From positions 1 to 38,330 of the forward strand of contig JAJXUF010000025.1 in the NCBI GenBank assembly GCA_021783175.1: a stretch of 38,330 nt of DNA, in the 5' to 3' direction. Numbering within the stretch: the stretch's first letter is position 1; each line of letters opens with the position of its first letter. The DNA comes from Pseudomonadota bacterium (lineage in GTDB: Bacteria > Pseudomonadota > Gammaproteobacteria > Acidiferrobacterales > UBA6901). The position numbers and the translations under genes are program-made. Of the stretch, positions 1-8,027 are shown piece by piece. The notes beneath the pieces are model-generated. The model saw only the letters and a list, made by a program, of their open reading frames with translations, searched no databases and was not told the DNA's origin.

Positions 1-1024
1 CCAACCCCGCTGCCTGGCGTATCAGATCGGAATGAATCCTGAGCTGCTTTCCCTTGATTACCGCCCGCAGCTGGCGCAGCATTTTCTCTCGCAGCACAAG
101 GTAGGCGAAGGCCCGCGCTAAGTTAAAATCAGCGCGCCGCAAGATCGTATAGGCCAAACGCCAGCTTTCACGCTCAAGAATCATTGTGGCATCGCTGGCC
201 GTTGTAACCCCGGCTAGTTGCGCGCTATAAGGCCGGGGAAGCTGCGTGATGACCTCCGCGAAAGTTGCCAGGCGGGAAAGCGGCAGAAGCTGCGGACTGC
301 GCAACCGATCTCCCTCTGGGACCAACAAATAATACGCCTCGGCCGGCGGTAGCCCGTAGGCAAAGCGATAGCGCAGAAGCCAAAGTAGATTGACGTGGTC
401 GATGATGTTACCAACCAATACTCTGATCTGATGACCTTCTCTGCGATTGATTGCGCGCGCATGACGGATCAGCCCGGCGTAATAGCGCCGGTCGACTGCT
501 GCGTCCAACGCGAAAAGCTCGCGGTTTTCCTCGAAAATGCGCCGGGCTTGACGTGCTATGTCATCGAATGGTGTGCCTTCCAGAAGCCGCAGCAGTTCAG
601 CAACGTCTCCCGTTCGAAGCATATCTTCGATCGGCAATGTCGCGAACGGGCCCATGTCGCCCAGCTCTTTGCGGATCGCAGCCACCGGTTGTCCGGTCAT
701 CTTGCCGCGCAGGATGGTCTTTAGGTTGCTCAGTTCAAAACGGTAAGCCCAGTAGATGAGAAATTTGCGTGCGGCGCCCGTCAGTGCGCGCACCAGGATC
801 ACGAAGTCCGCCAGGAGACTGGTGGTAAGCTGCTGCTCGAGCGACAACCCGCCCTCGCCGGCCTCACTGGCCCACACACCGGCAGATTCGGCAACCCGGA
901 TGGCGGATGAGTCCTGATCGCCGGGCTGTTGTATCAGGGCATCCAAATCCGTATCAGAAAGTAGGCGCGTCGCCATCTCGGAAACACGGGTATTCAGGTA
1001 CGCGTATCGCGCTATGGCGCCCAC
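1..1024 (-). CDS. V/A-type ATPase subunit C (AC39 family), 3' end outside window
   Basis: This frame is open from a GTG at 1024 to the left edge, about 341 codons, so nearly the whole protein is present. In V/A-type ATPases subunit C is the funnel that links the central stalk to the membrane rotor. Family-like features are the N-terminal YAYLNTRVSEMA near residues 7-18, a middle RFELSNLKTILRGK segment, and a C-terminal REKMLRQLRAVIKGKQLR segment. The start is supported by GGGAG six bases upstream, inside the last codons of the preceding stalk gene, whose stop lies three bases before the GTG. That close coupling indicates one operon. The family call rests on overall pattern and the neighbour, because AC39 proteins have no catalytic motif. 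Confidence 0.85.
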   Translation of the reverse strand, partial: MGAIARYAYLNTRVSEMATRLLSDTDLDALIQQPGDQDSSAIRVAESAGVWASEAGEGGLSLEQQLTTSLLADFVILVRALTGAARKFLIYWAYRFELSNLKTILRGKMTGQPVAAIRKELGDMGPFATLPIEDMLRTGDVAELLRLLEGTPFDDIARQARRIFEENRELFALDAAVDRRYYAGLIRHARAINRREGHQIRVLVGNIIDHVNLLWLLRYRFAYGLPPAEAYYLLVPEGDRLRSPQLLPLSRLATFAEVITQLPRPYSAQLAGVTTASDATMILERESWRLAYTILRRADFNLARAFAYLVLREKMLRQLRAVIKGKQLRIHSDLIRQAAGL

Positions 1025-1027
1025 GGA

Positions 1028-1348
1028 TCACTCCCAGTCCGGATCAATCAACAGGGCAATTGCTGCCCCGACAGCCTCCCGCTCATGCTCTTTTGCCATG
1101 GCGCGCAGTTGCGCGCGCCGCTCCTCATACCGCCGCGTCAATTCCGCTACTGCCTGCGAAGCACGTTCCTCGGCCTTGCTCAAAAATGCATTGCGCAATT
1201 CCGGCAGCCGCGCCTCAAAACGCTGCTCCGCTGCGCGTGCGTCGTCCCGCGCCTGATGGATCAGCCTCTCGCGTTCGCGATTGGCCTCTTCAACCAAAGC
1301 CTCAGCGCGCAGTTCGGCAGCGAGCAATCGTTTAAGCTCATCTTCCAA
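1028..1348 (-). CDS. V/A-type ATPase peripheral stalk subunit G/H-like
   Basis: A 106-residue, highly charged, almost wholly helical protein rich in Glu, Arg and Ala with heptad-like spacing (for example LVEEANRERERLIHQ). This is typical of the short coiled-coil G/H subunit that pairs with subunit E to form the peripheral stalk of V/A-ATPases. The start codon is TTG at 1348, with GAGGG six bases upstream. The gene is first in this leftward run and is followed directly by subunit C. It begins 216 bases after the hydrogenase large subunit stop, in the same direction. Sequence identity in such coiled coils is weak, so the call leans on length, composition and context. Confidence 0.75.
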   Translation of the reverse strand: MEDELKRLLAAELRAEALVEEANRERERLIHQARDDARAAEQRFEARLPELRNAFLSKAEERASQAVAELTRRYEERRAQLRAMAKEHEREAVGAAIALLIDPDWE

Positions 1349-1564
1349 GCTAGGCCCTCGTCAATTGCGTCATACCCGTCAAATTGCCACCCGCGACATT
1401 GTTGTCGCGTCAGCAATATCCATGCTCGCCAGCCTGCTCTGCACCCTGAAACGCTCACGTTTCATCATGATTGTCCTGCCCGTCATTCAAGGCGGCCAGT
1501 CGCCACCACTTGCGGACGCAATCATAAATTTGATTTGAACCTCACGCCCAGCCAATCACGGCAG
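1349..1564 (-). other. Intergenic region between hynL and the V-ATPase genes
   Basis: These 216 bases hold no convincing gene. A perfect 7-bp inverted repeat with a 4-base loop (CGCGACA / TGTCGCG) lies at 1392-1409. On the transcribed strand it is not followed by a T run, so it is not a standard intrinsic terminator. It could be an operator or a weak hairpin. Whether the ATPase genes have their own promoter or read through from the hydrogenase operon cannot be settled from the sequence. Confidence 0.4.
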
Positions 1565-3337
1565 CTATCGCACCTTCACCTTAATGAGTTCTTCGCCCTT
1601 GGGATCCGTTACGTGCACGGCACAGGCAATGCACGGATCAAAACTGTGTATTGTGCGCAGGATTTCCAGCGGCTGCTTGGCATCGAACAGTTTGGTACCC
1701 TTCAGCGACGCTTCATAAGGCCCTTCCTGACCCTGAGCATCTCGCGGTCCGGCGTTCCACGTGCTTGGAACGACAGCCTGATAGTTGTCGATCTTCCCGT
1801 CCTTGATCACGACCCAGTGCGCCAGTGCGCCACGTGGCGCTTCGGTAACACCGACCCCCTGAGCTGTCTTCGGCCAAGACTCCGGTTCCCAAAGCTTTTC
1901 GTTGAAGGTCTTGACATCCCCGCCCTTGATATTGGCAATGAGGCTGTCATACCACCCCTGCATCGAATCGACGATAATCTTTGATTCGAGGGTGCGGGCA
2001 GCGGTGCGACCGAGGGTCGAATAGAGCGCCTGTATCGGCAAGTCGAGCTTCTTGAGCGCATAGCTCGCGATTTCACGCGTGGGTTCGTGGCCTTTCGCAT
2101 ACAGCACCAGCACGCGCGCGAGCGGTCCCACCTCCATCGGCTTGCCGCGCCAGCGCGGCGACTTCAGCCAAGAGTAGCTCTTGTCCGTATCCAGATGATC
2201 GTACGGCGGCTTGGGTCCGGTGTAGTCGAATTTTGTCTCACCTTTATAAGGGTGCAACCCCTGATTCTTGCCTACACTGTAGTCGTACCAGGAATGGGCC
2301 ACGAACTCCTGAACCTGTGCCGGATCATTAAGGTCCACCGGTTGGAGCTTCGTCAGGTCACGATCGATGATTGCTGCCGGTGGAATCAGAAAAGAATTCG
2401 GATCGTTCATTCCTTTCTCCGGAAAATCCCCGAAAGTCATGAAATTGCCGATCCCCTCCCCCTGACGGAACCAGTCCTTATAAAAGCCGGCAATGGCCAG
2501 TGTGTCTGGCACGTAAACCTGATCCACAAAGCTGCGCATCTGGTGGATGACGTTCTGCACCTCTTCGAGACCGACAATGTTCACCGAAGTCGCGCCGCTG
2601 CCGCCATGGAAATGTGGGCCCTGCCCCTGGCCTTGGTGATCCGGATGTATGCTGATGGCGCAGGGCACTCCGCCGACAAGAAAGTTCGGATGCGGATTCT
2701 TGCCGCCAAAAATGGTGTGCAGCTTGACCACCTCGCGCTGCCAGGCGAGCGCCTCCAGATAATGGCACACGGCCATGAGGTTAGCTTCCGGCGGCAGCTT
2801 GTACGCGGGATGACCCCAGTAGCCATTGGCGAAGATTCCAAGCTGACCTGATTCCACAAAGTTCTTGAGCTTTTTCTGCTGGTCCGAAAAATAGCCCGGC
2901 GACGACTTCGAATAGTCACTGATCGACTGCGCCAGATCGGCGGTCTTCTTGGGATCTGCCTTCAGGGCCGAAACTATGTCTACCCAGTCGAGCGCATGCA
3001 GGTGATAGAAATGCATGACGTGGTCGTGCACGAACTGGGCGGCAATCATGAGATTGCGAATGAGCTGGGCGTTGGGTGGAATATCGTAGCTCAACGCGTT
3101 TTCCACGCAGCGCACCGAGGCAATACCGTGGACAAGTGTGCAAACCCCGCATATGCGTTGCGCAAAGGCCCAGGCATCGCGTGGATCTCGCCCCCGTAAA
3201 ATGATCTCAATTCCGCGCACCATGGTGCCGGCACTAGACGCGCCGGTGATAACACCAGCGTCATCCGTTTGCGCCTCGATTCGCAGGTGGCCTTCTATGC
3301 GGGTGATCGGATCAACAACGACTGTTTGGGTTGCCAT
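1565..3337 (-). CDS. hynL: [NiFe] hydrogenase large subunit, group 1 Isp type
   Basis: A 590-residue catalytic subunit carrying the Ni-Fe(CN)2(CO) site. The N-terminal DPITRIEGHL is at residues 9-18. The first cysteine pair is RICGVC (Cys63, Cys66) and the second is DPCIACAVH (Cys569, Cys572). The 15 residues after His575 are the C-terminal extension removed by the maturation protease once nickel is in place, so this is the unprocessed precursor. The ATG has a GGAG nine bases upstream. The gene closes the hynS-isp1-isp2-hynL order, with 86 bases after isp2. That order, with two electron-transfer genes between the subunits, is characteristic of Isp-type enzymes such as Thiocapsa HynSL. Placement in group 1e is inferred from gene order. 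Confidence 0.95.
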   Translation of the reverse strand: MATQTVVVDPITRIEGHLRIEAQTDDAGVITGASSAGTMVRGIEIILRGRDPRDAWAFAQRICGVCTLVHGIASVRCVENALSYDIPPNAQLIRNLMIAAQFVHDHVMHFYHLHALDWVDIVSALKADPKKTADLAQSISDYSKSSPGYFSDQQKKLKNFVESGQLGIFANGYWGHPAYKLPPEANLMAVCHYLEALAWQREVVKLHTIFGGKNPHPNFLVGGVPCAISIHPDHQGQGQGPHFHGGSGATSVNIVGLEEVQNVIHQMRSFVDQVYVPDTLAIAGFYKDWFRQGEGIGNFMTFGDFPEKGMNDPNSFLIPPAAIIDRDLTKLQPVDLNDPAQVQEFVAHSWYDYSVGKNQGLHPYKGETKFDYTGPKPPYDHLDTDKSYSWLKSPRWRGKPMEVGPLARVLVLYAKGHEPTREIASYALKKLDLPIQALYSTLGRTAARTLESKIIVDSMQGWYDSLIANIKGGDVKTFNEKLWEPESWPKTAQGVGVTEAPRGALAHWVVIKDGKIDNYQAVVPSTWNAGPRDAQGQEGPYEASLKGTKLFDAKQPLEILRTIHSFDPCIACAVHVTDPKGEELIKVKVR

Positions 3338-3423
3338 CGTTTTTATCTCCAGAAAGCCGAATCGAGTTTTTCGTCACCGTTCTTACAGCGGTGGCCGTGG
3401 AATCTCAGCTCACACCCAGTCGA

Positions 3424-4779
3424 CTACGTCGCAATATTTTCCGCCACCAGTTCTAGCAGACTGTGCGCAGTCTTGTTCCATTTGAAGTGCGCCTGGCCAT
3501 CGTCAAACGTCTGTCGACAATTCGAGCAGCTCATCACCAGCATTTCCGCGCCGGTATCATCGATCTGTTTCATCTTGATCTCGAATACCTTGTAACGCAG
3601 AGCGTCCGCCCGATGGATAGTAACGACGCCGCCACCGCCACCGCAGCACCAGTTGAGATTTGCAGTGGGATTCATCTCGCGCAGCTCAACCCCCAATTTG
3701 TCCAACACATCGCGCGGCGCCTGCGTTGCACCCCCTCTGCGCGATATTTGGCACGGATCATGGAAGGTCACCGACTTGCCGACCTTTTTCACCTTGAGCC
3801 GGCCATTGCGCAGATTTTCCGCCAGGAACTCCGAGATGTGCTGCACCTCGAACGGCAACGGCTGGCCGTACATATTCGCGCCCGACCAGCGCAACGCGCC
3901 ATATGCGTGGCCGCACTCCGGCAGGATAAGTAACTTTGCCTTACACTTGATTGCGGCGTTGATGATTCGCATGGTCATGTCCTTCTGCCACTGCGCATTA
4001 CCCGAAAGCATGCCGAAATTGGTCGCTTCATAGCCATCGAGGCGGATCGTCCAGTTTTCGTTGAGTGCATTGAGCACTTTCGCGGTGGCAACTATCGCTT
4101 CCGGGTATTTCATGATTTCGATGGACGACATGCTCACCAGCACATCGGCTGCATCCTTGTCCACCGGGATCTTGATATCGTTCTCATCCGCCAGCCAATC
4201 GAGTCTGTCCTTGAAAACCTTTGGCGTTGCACCTAACGGGCTCCCCTCACGCTCGGCCCGTTCTGCTACCGCCCAAAGCTCGTGCGGAACGAGGCCTGCC
4301 TTGAACATGCCGTGGCGCGCCTGCGAAACCAGTGTCGCAATGTCAATACCCATCGGACAAATCATGGTGCAACGGCCACACATCGTGCAGGAATCGTAGA
4401 TGAGCTCCTGCCAACGCTCCAGTTCGTCGAGAGAAACACGCGCCTTGAGATTAAAGATGCGGTAGAAAAACGCGAACGGGCCGACCTCTCGCTTGTACGC
4501 TTGCTTGAAGGGCTCCAGTTTCCAAATAGGCGTGAACTTCGGATCATTGGTCTGTACGTAATACTGGCAGGCTTCAGCGCACATTCCGCAATGGATGCAG
4601 GATTCCATGTAGGTCGCTGCCGCAGAACCAAATTCCCGCACGAAGCCGCGCATTGCCGTCGCCACGCGTTCAGGATCCGACATTTCACCCTGTTTGTCAT
4701 AGCGCACTTCGGGTTTCTTGACCGTCAGGCGTGGGCCTTTTGTTTCCAATGGATGAAGGTTGTCGACATTAGTACTCAT
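3424..4779 (-). CDS. isp2: Hydrogenase-linked iron-sulfur protein Isp2 (HdrD-like)
   Basis: A 451-residue protein resembling the HdrD subunit of heterodisulfide reductase. Two ferredoxin-type [4Fe-4S] motifs stand at residues 61-71 (CIHCGMCAEAC) and 131-142 (CTMCGRCTMICP). A C-terminal cysteine-rich CCG domain shows HDPC, then NWCCGGGGG, then SCSNC. The matching motif in the first half looks reduced to a lone LPECGHAYG. With Isp1 it is thought to carry electrons between the hydrogenase and the cytoplasm or quinone pool. The physiological partner of this pair is not settled in the family. The ATG at 4779 overlaps the isp1 stop by four bases (ATGA); an upstream in-frame extension would sit inside isp1 and is unlikely. 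Confidence 0.92.
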   Translation of the reverse strand: MSTNVDNLHPLETKGPRLTVKKPEVRYDKQGEMSDPERVATAMRGFVREFGSAAATYMESCIHCGMCAEACQYYVQTNDPKFTPIWKLEPFKQAYKREVGPFAFFYRIFNLKARVSLDELERWQELIYDSCTMCGRCTMICPMGIDIATLVSQARHGMFKAGLVPHELWAVAERAEREGSPLGATPKVFKDRLDWLADENDIKIPVDKDAADVLVSMSSIEIMKYPEAIVATAKVLNALNENWTIRLDGYEATNFGMLSGNAQWQKDMTMRIINAAIKCKAKLLILPECGHAYGALRWSGANMYGQPLPFEVQHISEFLAENLRNGRLKVKKVGKSVTFHDPCQISRRGGATQAPRDVLDKLGVELREMNPTANLNWCCGGGGGVVTIHRADALRYKVFEIKMKQIDDTGAEMLVMSCSNCRQTFDDGQAHFKWNKTAHSLLELVAENIAT

Positions 4780-5429
4780 GTACTGGCCCCCTTTCGCGAA
4801 TAAACCGCGCCAGTCGTCCCGCGCGAAAAGGCAAACAGAAGCGCATGCATGAGCTTGCCAAACGGGAACCATATGAACAGCAGTTCCACGCTCAGAATAT
4901 GCACGGCCAACAGCGTTTCATAGCGCGCCCCATAGTGCGCCACTGCCAACAGGCCCGTCGCTACCGGAGCTGTCGTCACCAGCCAACTGAAGTAATCATC
5001 AAAGTTCGACAGCATCCTCAGCACCGGACTGGTCAAACGCCTGACCAGCGCCATTAGCAGGGCCATGATGGTAACAACGCCGATGAAATAGACCGCGGGG
5101 CCGGGAAGTCCCGGCCAACTGATACCCAGCAGATTGCGGATAAAAAGAATGTGCGGGACAAAACCGAACACAACGATTGCAAGCCCGACATGAAACACAT
5201 ATCCGATCGACTGCCCGTACGCGGTCTGTGGCCAGAATTCCTTGCGCGGCCACATGCGGCGTACGATCGTTCGCGTCGCCCCCCAGGCTGTCGCCTGGCT
5301 GCGCGGTTTTGAGTAGTCGGTGCTATGGCGCAGGAAGATGATGCCGACGAGACGCCACAACGTGCCGAAAAGCAAAATTGCCAAAGACCACTGCATTGCC
5401 GGACCGCGCGCAAAATCGAGTAGGTCCAT
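4776..5429 (-). CDS. isp1: Hydrogenase-linked membrane cytochrome b Isp1
   Basis: A 217-residue integral membrane protein with about five hydrophobic spans, like the haem b subunits NarI and HdrE. Candidate haem-ligand histidines lie in or near the spans (YVFHVGLA, VPHILF, VAHYGAR, AVHILSVE, LMHALL). It anchors the periplasmic hydrogenase dimer and receives its electrons. It starts two bases after the hynS stop and overlaps isp2 by four bases, so translation of the three is probably coupled. Isp1 between hynS and hynL is a hallmark of this hydrogenase type. Which histidines bind haem cannot be fixed from one sequence. Confidence 0.9.
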   Translation of the reverse strand: MDLLDFARGPAMQWSLAILLFGTLWRLVGIIFLRHSTDYSKPRSQATAWGATRTIVRRMWPRKEFWPQTAYGQSIGYVFHVGLAIVVFGFVPHILFIRNLLGISWPGLPGPAVYFIGVVTIMALLMALVRRLTSPVLRMLSNFDDYFSWLVTTAPVATGLLAVAHYGARYETLLAVHILSVELLFIWFPFGKLMHALLFAFSRGTTGAVYSRKGAST

Positions 5430-5431
5430 GG

Positions 5432-6490
5432 CTATTTCTCCTTGTTCGCCTTCGATTGACGGCGCCGCGCCACGACTGCCGCGCCAAGCCCTATACCGAT
5501 ACCGGCTACTGCCGCGGCTCCCAGCACCTCGCTGCCGCTCCAGGTGCTGGTGGACAATGGATTATAGAAACCGCCCTTGTCCCAGAAGTTCGGTTCGGAA
5601 CATCCCAGACACGGATGACCGGACTGGATCGGAAAGCTGGTGCCCTGGTTCCACTTCACTGTGGCGCAGGCGTTGTACGTCACCGGGCCCTTGCAGCCGA
5701 GCTCGTACAGACACCAGCCATTGCGCGCGCCCTCGTCGTCGAAGGTCTTGGCAAACTTGCCCTGGTCATAGAAAGGACGGCGGTAGCATCGGTCGTGGAT
5801 GGTGTCTCCGAAGAACGCTCTCGGACGACCAAGATGATCGAGCTCCGGAATGCTTCCGAAAGTGAGGTAATGGGCCAGCACGCCGGTGATCACTTCCGGA
5901 ATCGGAGGACAACCGGAGACATTGATGATCGGCTTGTCCTTTATTACGTCACTGACCGCAACAGCGCCAGTCGGATTGGGATTGGCATGCGGAATGCCAC
6001 CGAAAGCCGCGCAGGTTCCGAGCGACACAATGGCGGCGGCACCCTTGGCCGCCTCCTTGAGGTGATCAAGCGCCGTGGTGCCACCGATGGTGCAATAGAT
6101 TCCATTCTTCTCCAGCGGAACGGCCCCGTCCACGATAAGCAGGTACTTGCCCCAGTTTTCCTTCATTGCCGTTTTGCGCGCTGTTTCCGCCGCGATACCC
6201 GCCGCCGCCTGCAGTGTCTCCTGATAGTCCAGGGACATCGCATTGAACATCAGGCTTTCCAAAGTAGGCGCGAATGAACGCGTCAGCGACTCGGCACAGC
6301 CGGTGCACTCTTGGAAGGACAGGTAAATAACGGATGGACGCCTGACACGACTCAATGTTTCGGCCATTACGGTCGCCATGCCCGGCGGCAACGCGAGCAG
6401 CGACGCTGTAGCAGCACAAAACTTCATGAACGAACGGCGTGAAATTCCCTGTTGTCTGAGAGTTTCCCCCAGAGTCTTGTCTTTCGACAT
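5432..6490 (-). CDS. hynS: [NiFe] hydrogenase small subunit with Tat signal
   Basis: A 352-residue electron-transfer subunit. The twin-arginine signal SRRSFMK is at residues 17-23 and exports the folded dimer to the periplasm. Proximal cluster cysteines begin with ECTGCAES (Cys62, Cys65), followed by GTCAAFGG and SGCPPIPE. The distal cluster motif HDRC and the GWCLYELGC stretch follow, then the medial cluster cysteines in NACATVKWN and GHPCLGC. The proximal motif is CTGC, not the CTCC pattern of oxygen-tolerant enzymes, so a standard oxygen-sensitive proximal cluster is expected. A C-terminal hydrophobic helix (AAAVAGIGIGLGAAVV) followed by basic residues can anchor it in the membrane. GGGGG lies about eight bases before the ATG. 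Confidence 0.95.
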   Translation of the reverse strand: MSKDKTLGETLRQQGISRRSFMKFCAATASLLALPPGMATVMAETLSRVRRPSVIYLSFQECTGCAESLTRSFAPTLESLMFNAMSLDYQETLQAAAGIAAETARKTAMKENWGKYLLIVDGAVPLEKNGIYCTIGGTTALDHLKEAAKGAAAIVSLGTCAAFGGIPHANPNPTGAVAVSDVIKDKPIINVSGCPPIPEVITGVLAHYLTFGSIPELDHLGRPRAFFGDTIHDRCYRRPFYDQGKFAKTFDDEGARNGWCLYELGCKGPVTYNACATVKWNQGTSFPIQSGHPCLGCSEPNFWDKGGFYNPLSTSTWSGSEVLGAAAVAGIGIGLGAAVVARRRQSKANKEK

Positions 6491-6523
6491 CGAATACCCC
6501 CTTTCCGTTATTAAGCGGACGAG

Positions 6524-6955
6524 TTATTCCGTCTGGACTACCCGCGACAGCTGTGCTCGCAGCGTATTTTTCGCATCACACAAATCGTCCGGATGTGTCA
6601 TTAGGATTGCCGGCGCCTGCGCTATCTCGATAAACTCGGCCACGATCTGATCGTCACCATTGCAATGACTTACCCACCACACACCGCTCACCGCCGTTTC
6701 CCGCACGTGCGTCGGACCTAGCGCCTGGACGACCGCGCTGACTTCGCCGTCACCGAGAACCTGACGCAAGACCTCGTAGTCATGGGGCGACATTGGCAAG
6801 CTGCGCAGATCAATGGATGCACCCGGGCCGCCAGCCACCAATTCATCCAGCATGGCTTCAATCTCATTGACAATGGCAAGTACGTTTCCCACCGTTTGAC
6901 TCGGTGTGCGGTGCTCACCAGTCACAGCAACGCGAATTCCTTCGAGATTGCTCAT
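6524..6955 (-). CDS. HupH/HyaF-type hydrogenase expression protein, single domain
   Basis: A 143-residue protein whose C-terminal half matches the HupH C-terminal domain: SGVWWVSHCN, then EFIEIAQAPAIL. HupH/HyaF proteins help mature the iron-sulfur small subunit or protect it during assembly. Classical HupH/HyaF is about twice this length, so this is a one-domain version. The ATG at 6955 overlaps the stop of the upstream protease (ATGA), which decides the start over a longer in-frame extension. It lies 33 bases before hynS, consistent with a small-subunit assembly role. The family assignment is fairly firm, while the precise biochemical role is inferred. Confidence 0.75.
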   Translation of the reverse strand: MSNLEGIRVAVTGEHRTPSQTVGNVLAIVNEIEAMLDELVAGGPGASIDLRSLPMSPHDYEVLRQVLGDGEVSAVVQALGPTHVRETAVSGVWWVSHCNGDDQIVAEFIEIAQAPAILMTHPDDLCDAKNTLRAQLSRVVQTE

Positions 6956-7431
6956 TGCCACGCTCCAATCAAGTTGGCCGCCTCTCGGCAAGCCATAGGG
7001 ATAGCCTGTGCGACGGCTTCAGATGGCCCGTCCGCCCAGTCCAGATGTTGCGGCTGAATGCCAATCAAAGCCCGGCGCCGCGGCAAATTGCCGGAGAGCA
7101 GCGCCACCGACATCAGGTCGAGCAGGCTCACCTCGTGCACGCTGGATTTGCGGTTAGCCCCGAGAAACTGATCCATGTCGCGGTCAAGGAAAATCCGCAG
7201 GGTTCCAGGTGATGAATCAAGCTCGGCCGCGTCAATGACAATCAGATTATCGGCTTCACCGATCGATCCCGCCAAGGTAAAGCTCAGAGTACCGCCGTCA
7301 AGGAATTCCACATCAGTGGTGGCGTCGAACTGCGCTTGAAGCTGGCGCACCGCGTAGATACCAGCACCGTCATCTCCTAGCAGCGTATTGCCAATACCGA
7401 GCACAAGGGTTCTTTTTCTCATTCTCTGCAT
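6952..7431 (-). CDS. Hydrogenase maturation endopeptidase (HyaD/HybD/HynD family)
   Basis: A 159-residue nickel-dependent protease that trims the C-terminus of the hydrogenase large subunit after metal insertion. Family features are VLGIGNTLLGDDGAG near the N-terminus with the nickel-sensing acid, VIDAAEL in the middle, and the conserved histidine in SVHEVSL. Its substrate is very likely HynL in the same operon, which still carries its tail after DPCxxCxxH. Two ATGs compete, at 7431 and 7422; the second gives the more usual start MRKRTLVLG. It is the first gene of the leftward operon and overlaps the next by four bases. Confidence 0.92.
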   Translation of the reverse strand: MQRMRKRTLVLGIGNTLLGDDGAGIYAVRQLQAQFDATTDVEFLDGGTLSFTLAGSIGEADNLIVIDAAELDSSPGTLRIFLDRDMDQFLGANRKSSVHEVSLLDLMSVALLSGNLPRRRALIGIQPQHLDWADGPSEAVAQAIPMACREAANLIGAWQ

Positions 7432-7799
7432 TCTCCGCCGATCTCGGCCACTCGCGGCTATCCCTCCCGCGCATTTCCGCCGGCACGCCTTGACACTGCC
7501 ACTGCTCTTCCATTAAGTCGTTCCGACGCACATGATGAATGGCGGACGACCGAAGCACTTATGTCATACGATCCATCGCGACAGAAAAATCCACGGCTGT
7601 CTGTCCTTGTCGTACCGGGTGGTTTGACTCCGTTCGTCAGCGCGATACTACGCCGGCATGCAGGTTGATTATTGATGTAAATCAAAATTTTCGGGAAATC
7701 ACACAGTAATATGCGGAATCAGGTGAGGTTGGATTGAGATCGCAGTGCACAATGCGCTTATACTGCGAAGGTAGCGCGGCTAGCTCGATGGGTGAAATC
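7432..7799. promoter_or_regulatory. Divergent control region between hydrogenase operon and hypCAB
   Basis: This 368-base region separates two oppositely directed operons and holds no convincing gene. It contains one perfect FNR-type palindrome (7672-7685). Rightward, TTGAGA (7734-7739) and TATACT (7759-7764) form a sigma70-like pair with a rather long 19-base spacer, 36 bases before hypC. Leftward, TAGTAT (read 7650 to 7645) could be a -10 hexamer. If so, the leftward transcript has an untranslated leader of about 210 bases. I saw no clear sigma54 (-24/-12) promoter. Confidence 0.6.
7672..7685. promoter_or_regulatory. Perfect FNR/Anr-type operator TTGAT-N4-ATCAA
   Basis: The sequence TTGATGTAAATCAA matches the FNR/Anr consensus in all ten defined positions. 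Measured from the leftward TAGTAT -10 candidate, its centre is at about -40.5, close to the -41.5 of class II activation. From the rightward TATACT candidate the centre is at -92.5, one of the helical-phase positions known for class I activation. Both transcription starts are predictions, so the geometry is suggestive only. The site would place hydrogenase structural and maturation genes under anaerobic control. Confidence 0.75.
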
Positions 7800-8027
7800 A
7801 TGTGCCTTGGGATACCAATGCAGATTCTGGAAATTGACGGATTTACAGCGCGCTGCGCTGCCAAAGGCGTGGAACGCGAAGCAAACCTGTTTCTGCTACA
7901 GGACGAATCACTTGCGCCCGGAGACTTCATCATGATCCACCTGGGCTACGCCATACAGAAGATGACCGCGCAGGAGGCACACGCTGCGTGGGAACTGTAC
8001 GACCAGATATTAACGTCTTATGCATGA
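7800..8027 (+). CDS. hypC: Hydrogenase assembly chaperone HypC
   Basis: A 75-residue HypC/HupF protein starting MCLGIP, in which Cys2 is the functional cysteine. HypC works with HypD to assemble Fe(CN)2CO and delivers it to the large-subunit precursor. The ATG at 7800 is chosen because MCLGIP is the invariant N-terminus; an upstream in-frame extension has no family support. A GGGTGA stretch lies just upstream. The 3' end overlaps hypA by eight bases. Length is near the family norm. Its partner hypD is not found beside it, where it often lies. Confidence 0.95.
   Translation: MCLGIPMQILEIDGFTARCAAKGVEREANLFLLQDESLAPGDFIMIHLGYAIQKMTAQEAHAAWELYDQILTSYA

Noticed and set aside
1392..1409. A 7-bp hairpin downstream of hynL considered as a terminator
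   Set aside because: It is short, over 150 bases from the stop codon, and lacks a T tract on the transcribed strand.
1085..1984. A 299-codon rightward frame opposite the ATPase and hynL genes
   Set aside because: It is antisense to well-recognised genes and shows no domain of its own, so it is a shadow frame.
7458..7685. A 75-codon leftward frame covering the FNR-type box, plus a 62-codon frame at 7370-7558
   Set aside because: Neither resembles a known protein, the second overlaps the protease start, and the first includes the operator itself. They are more likely chance frames in a control region.
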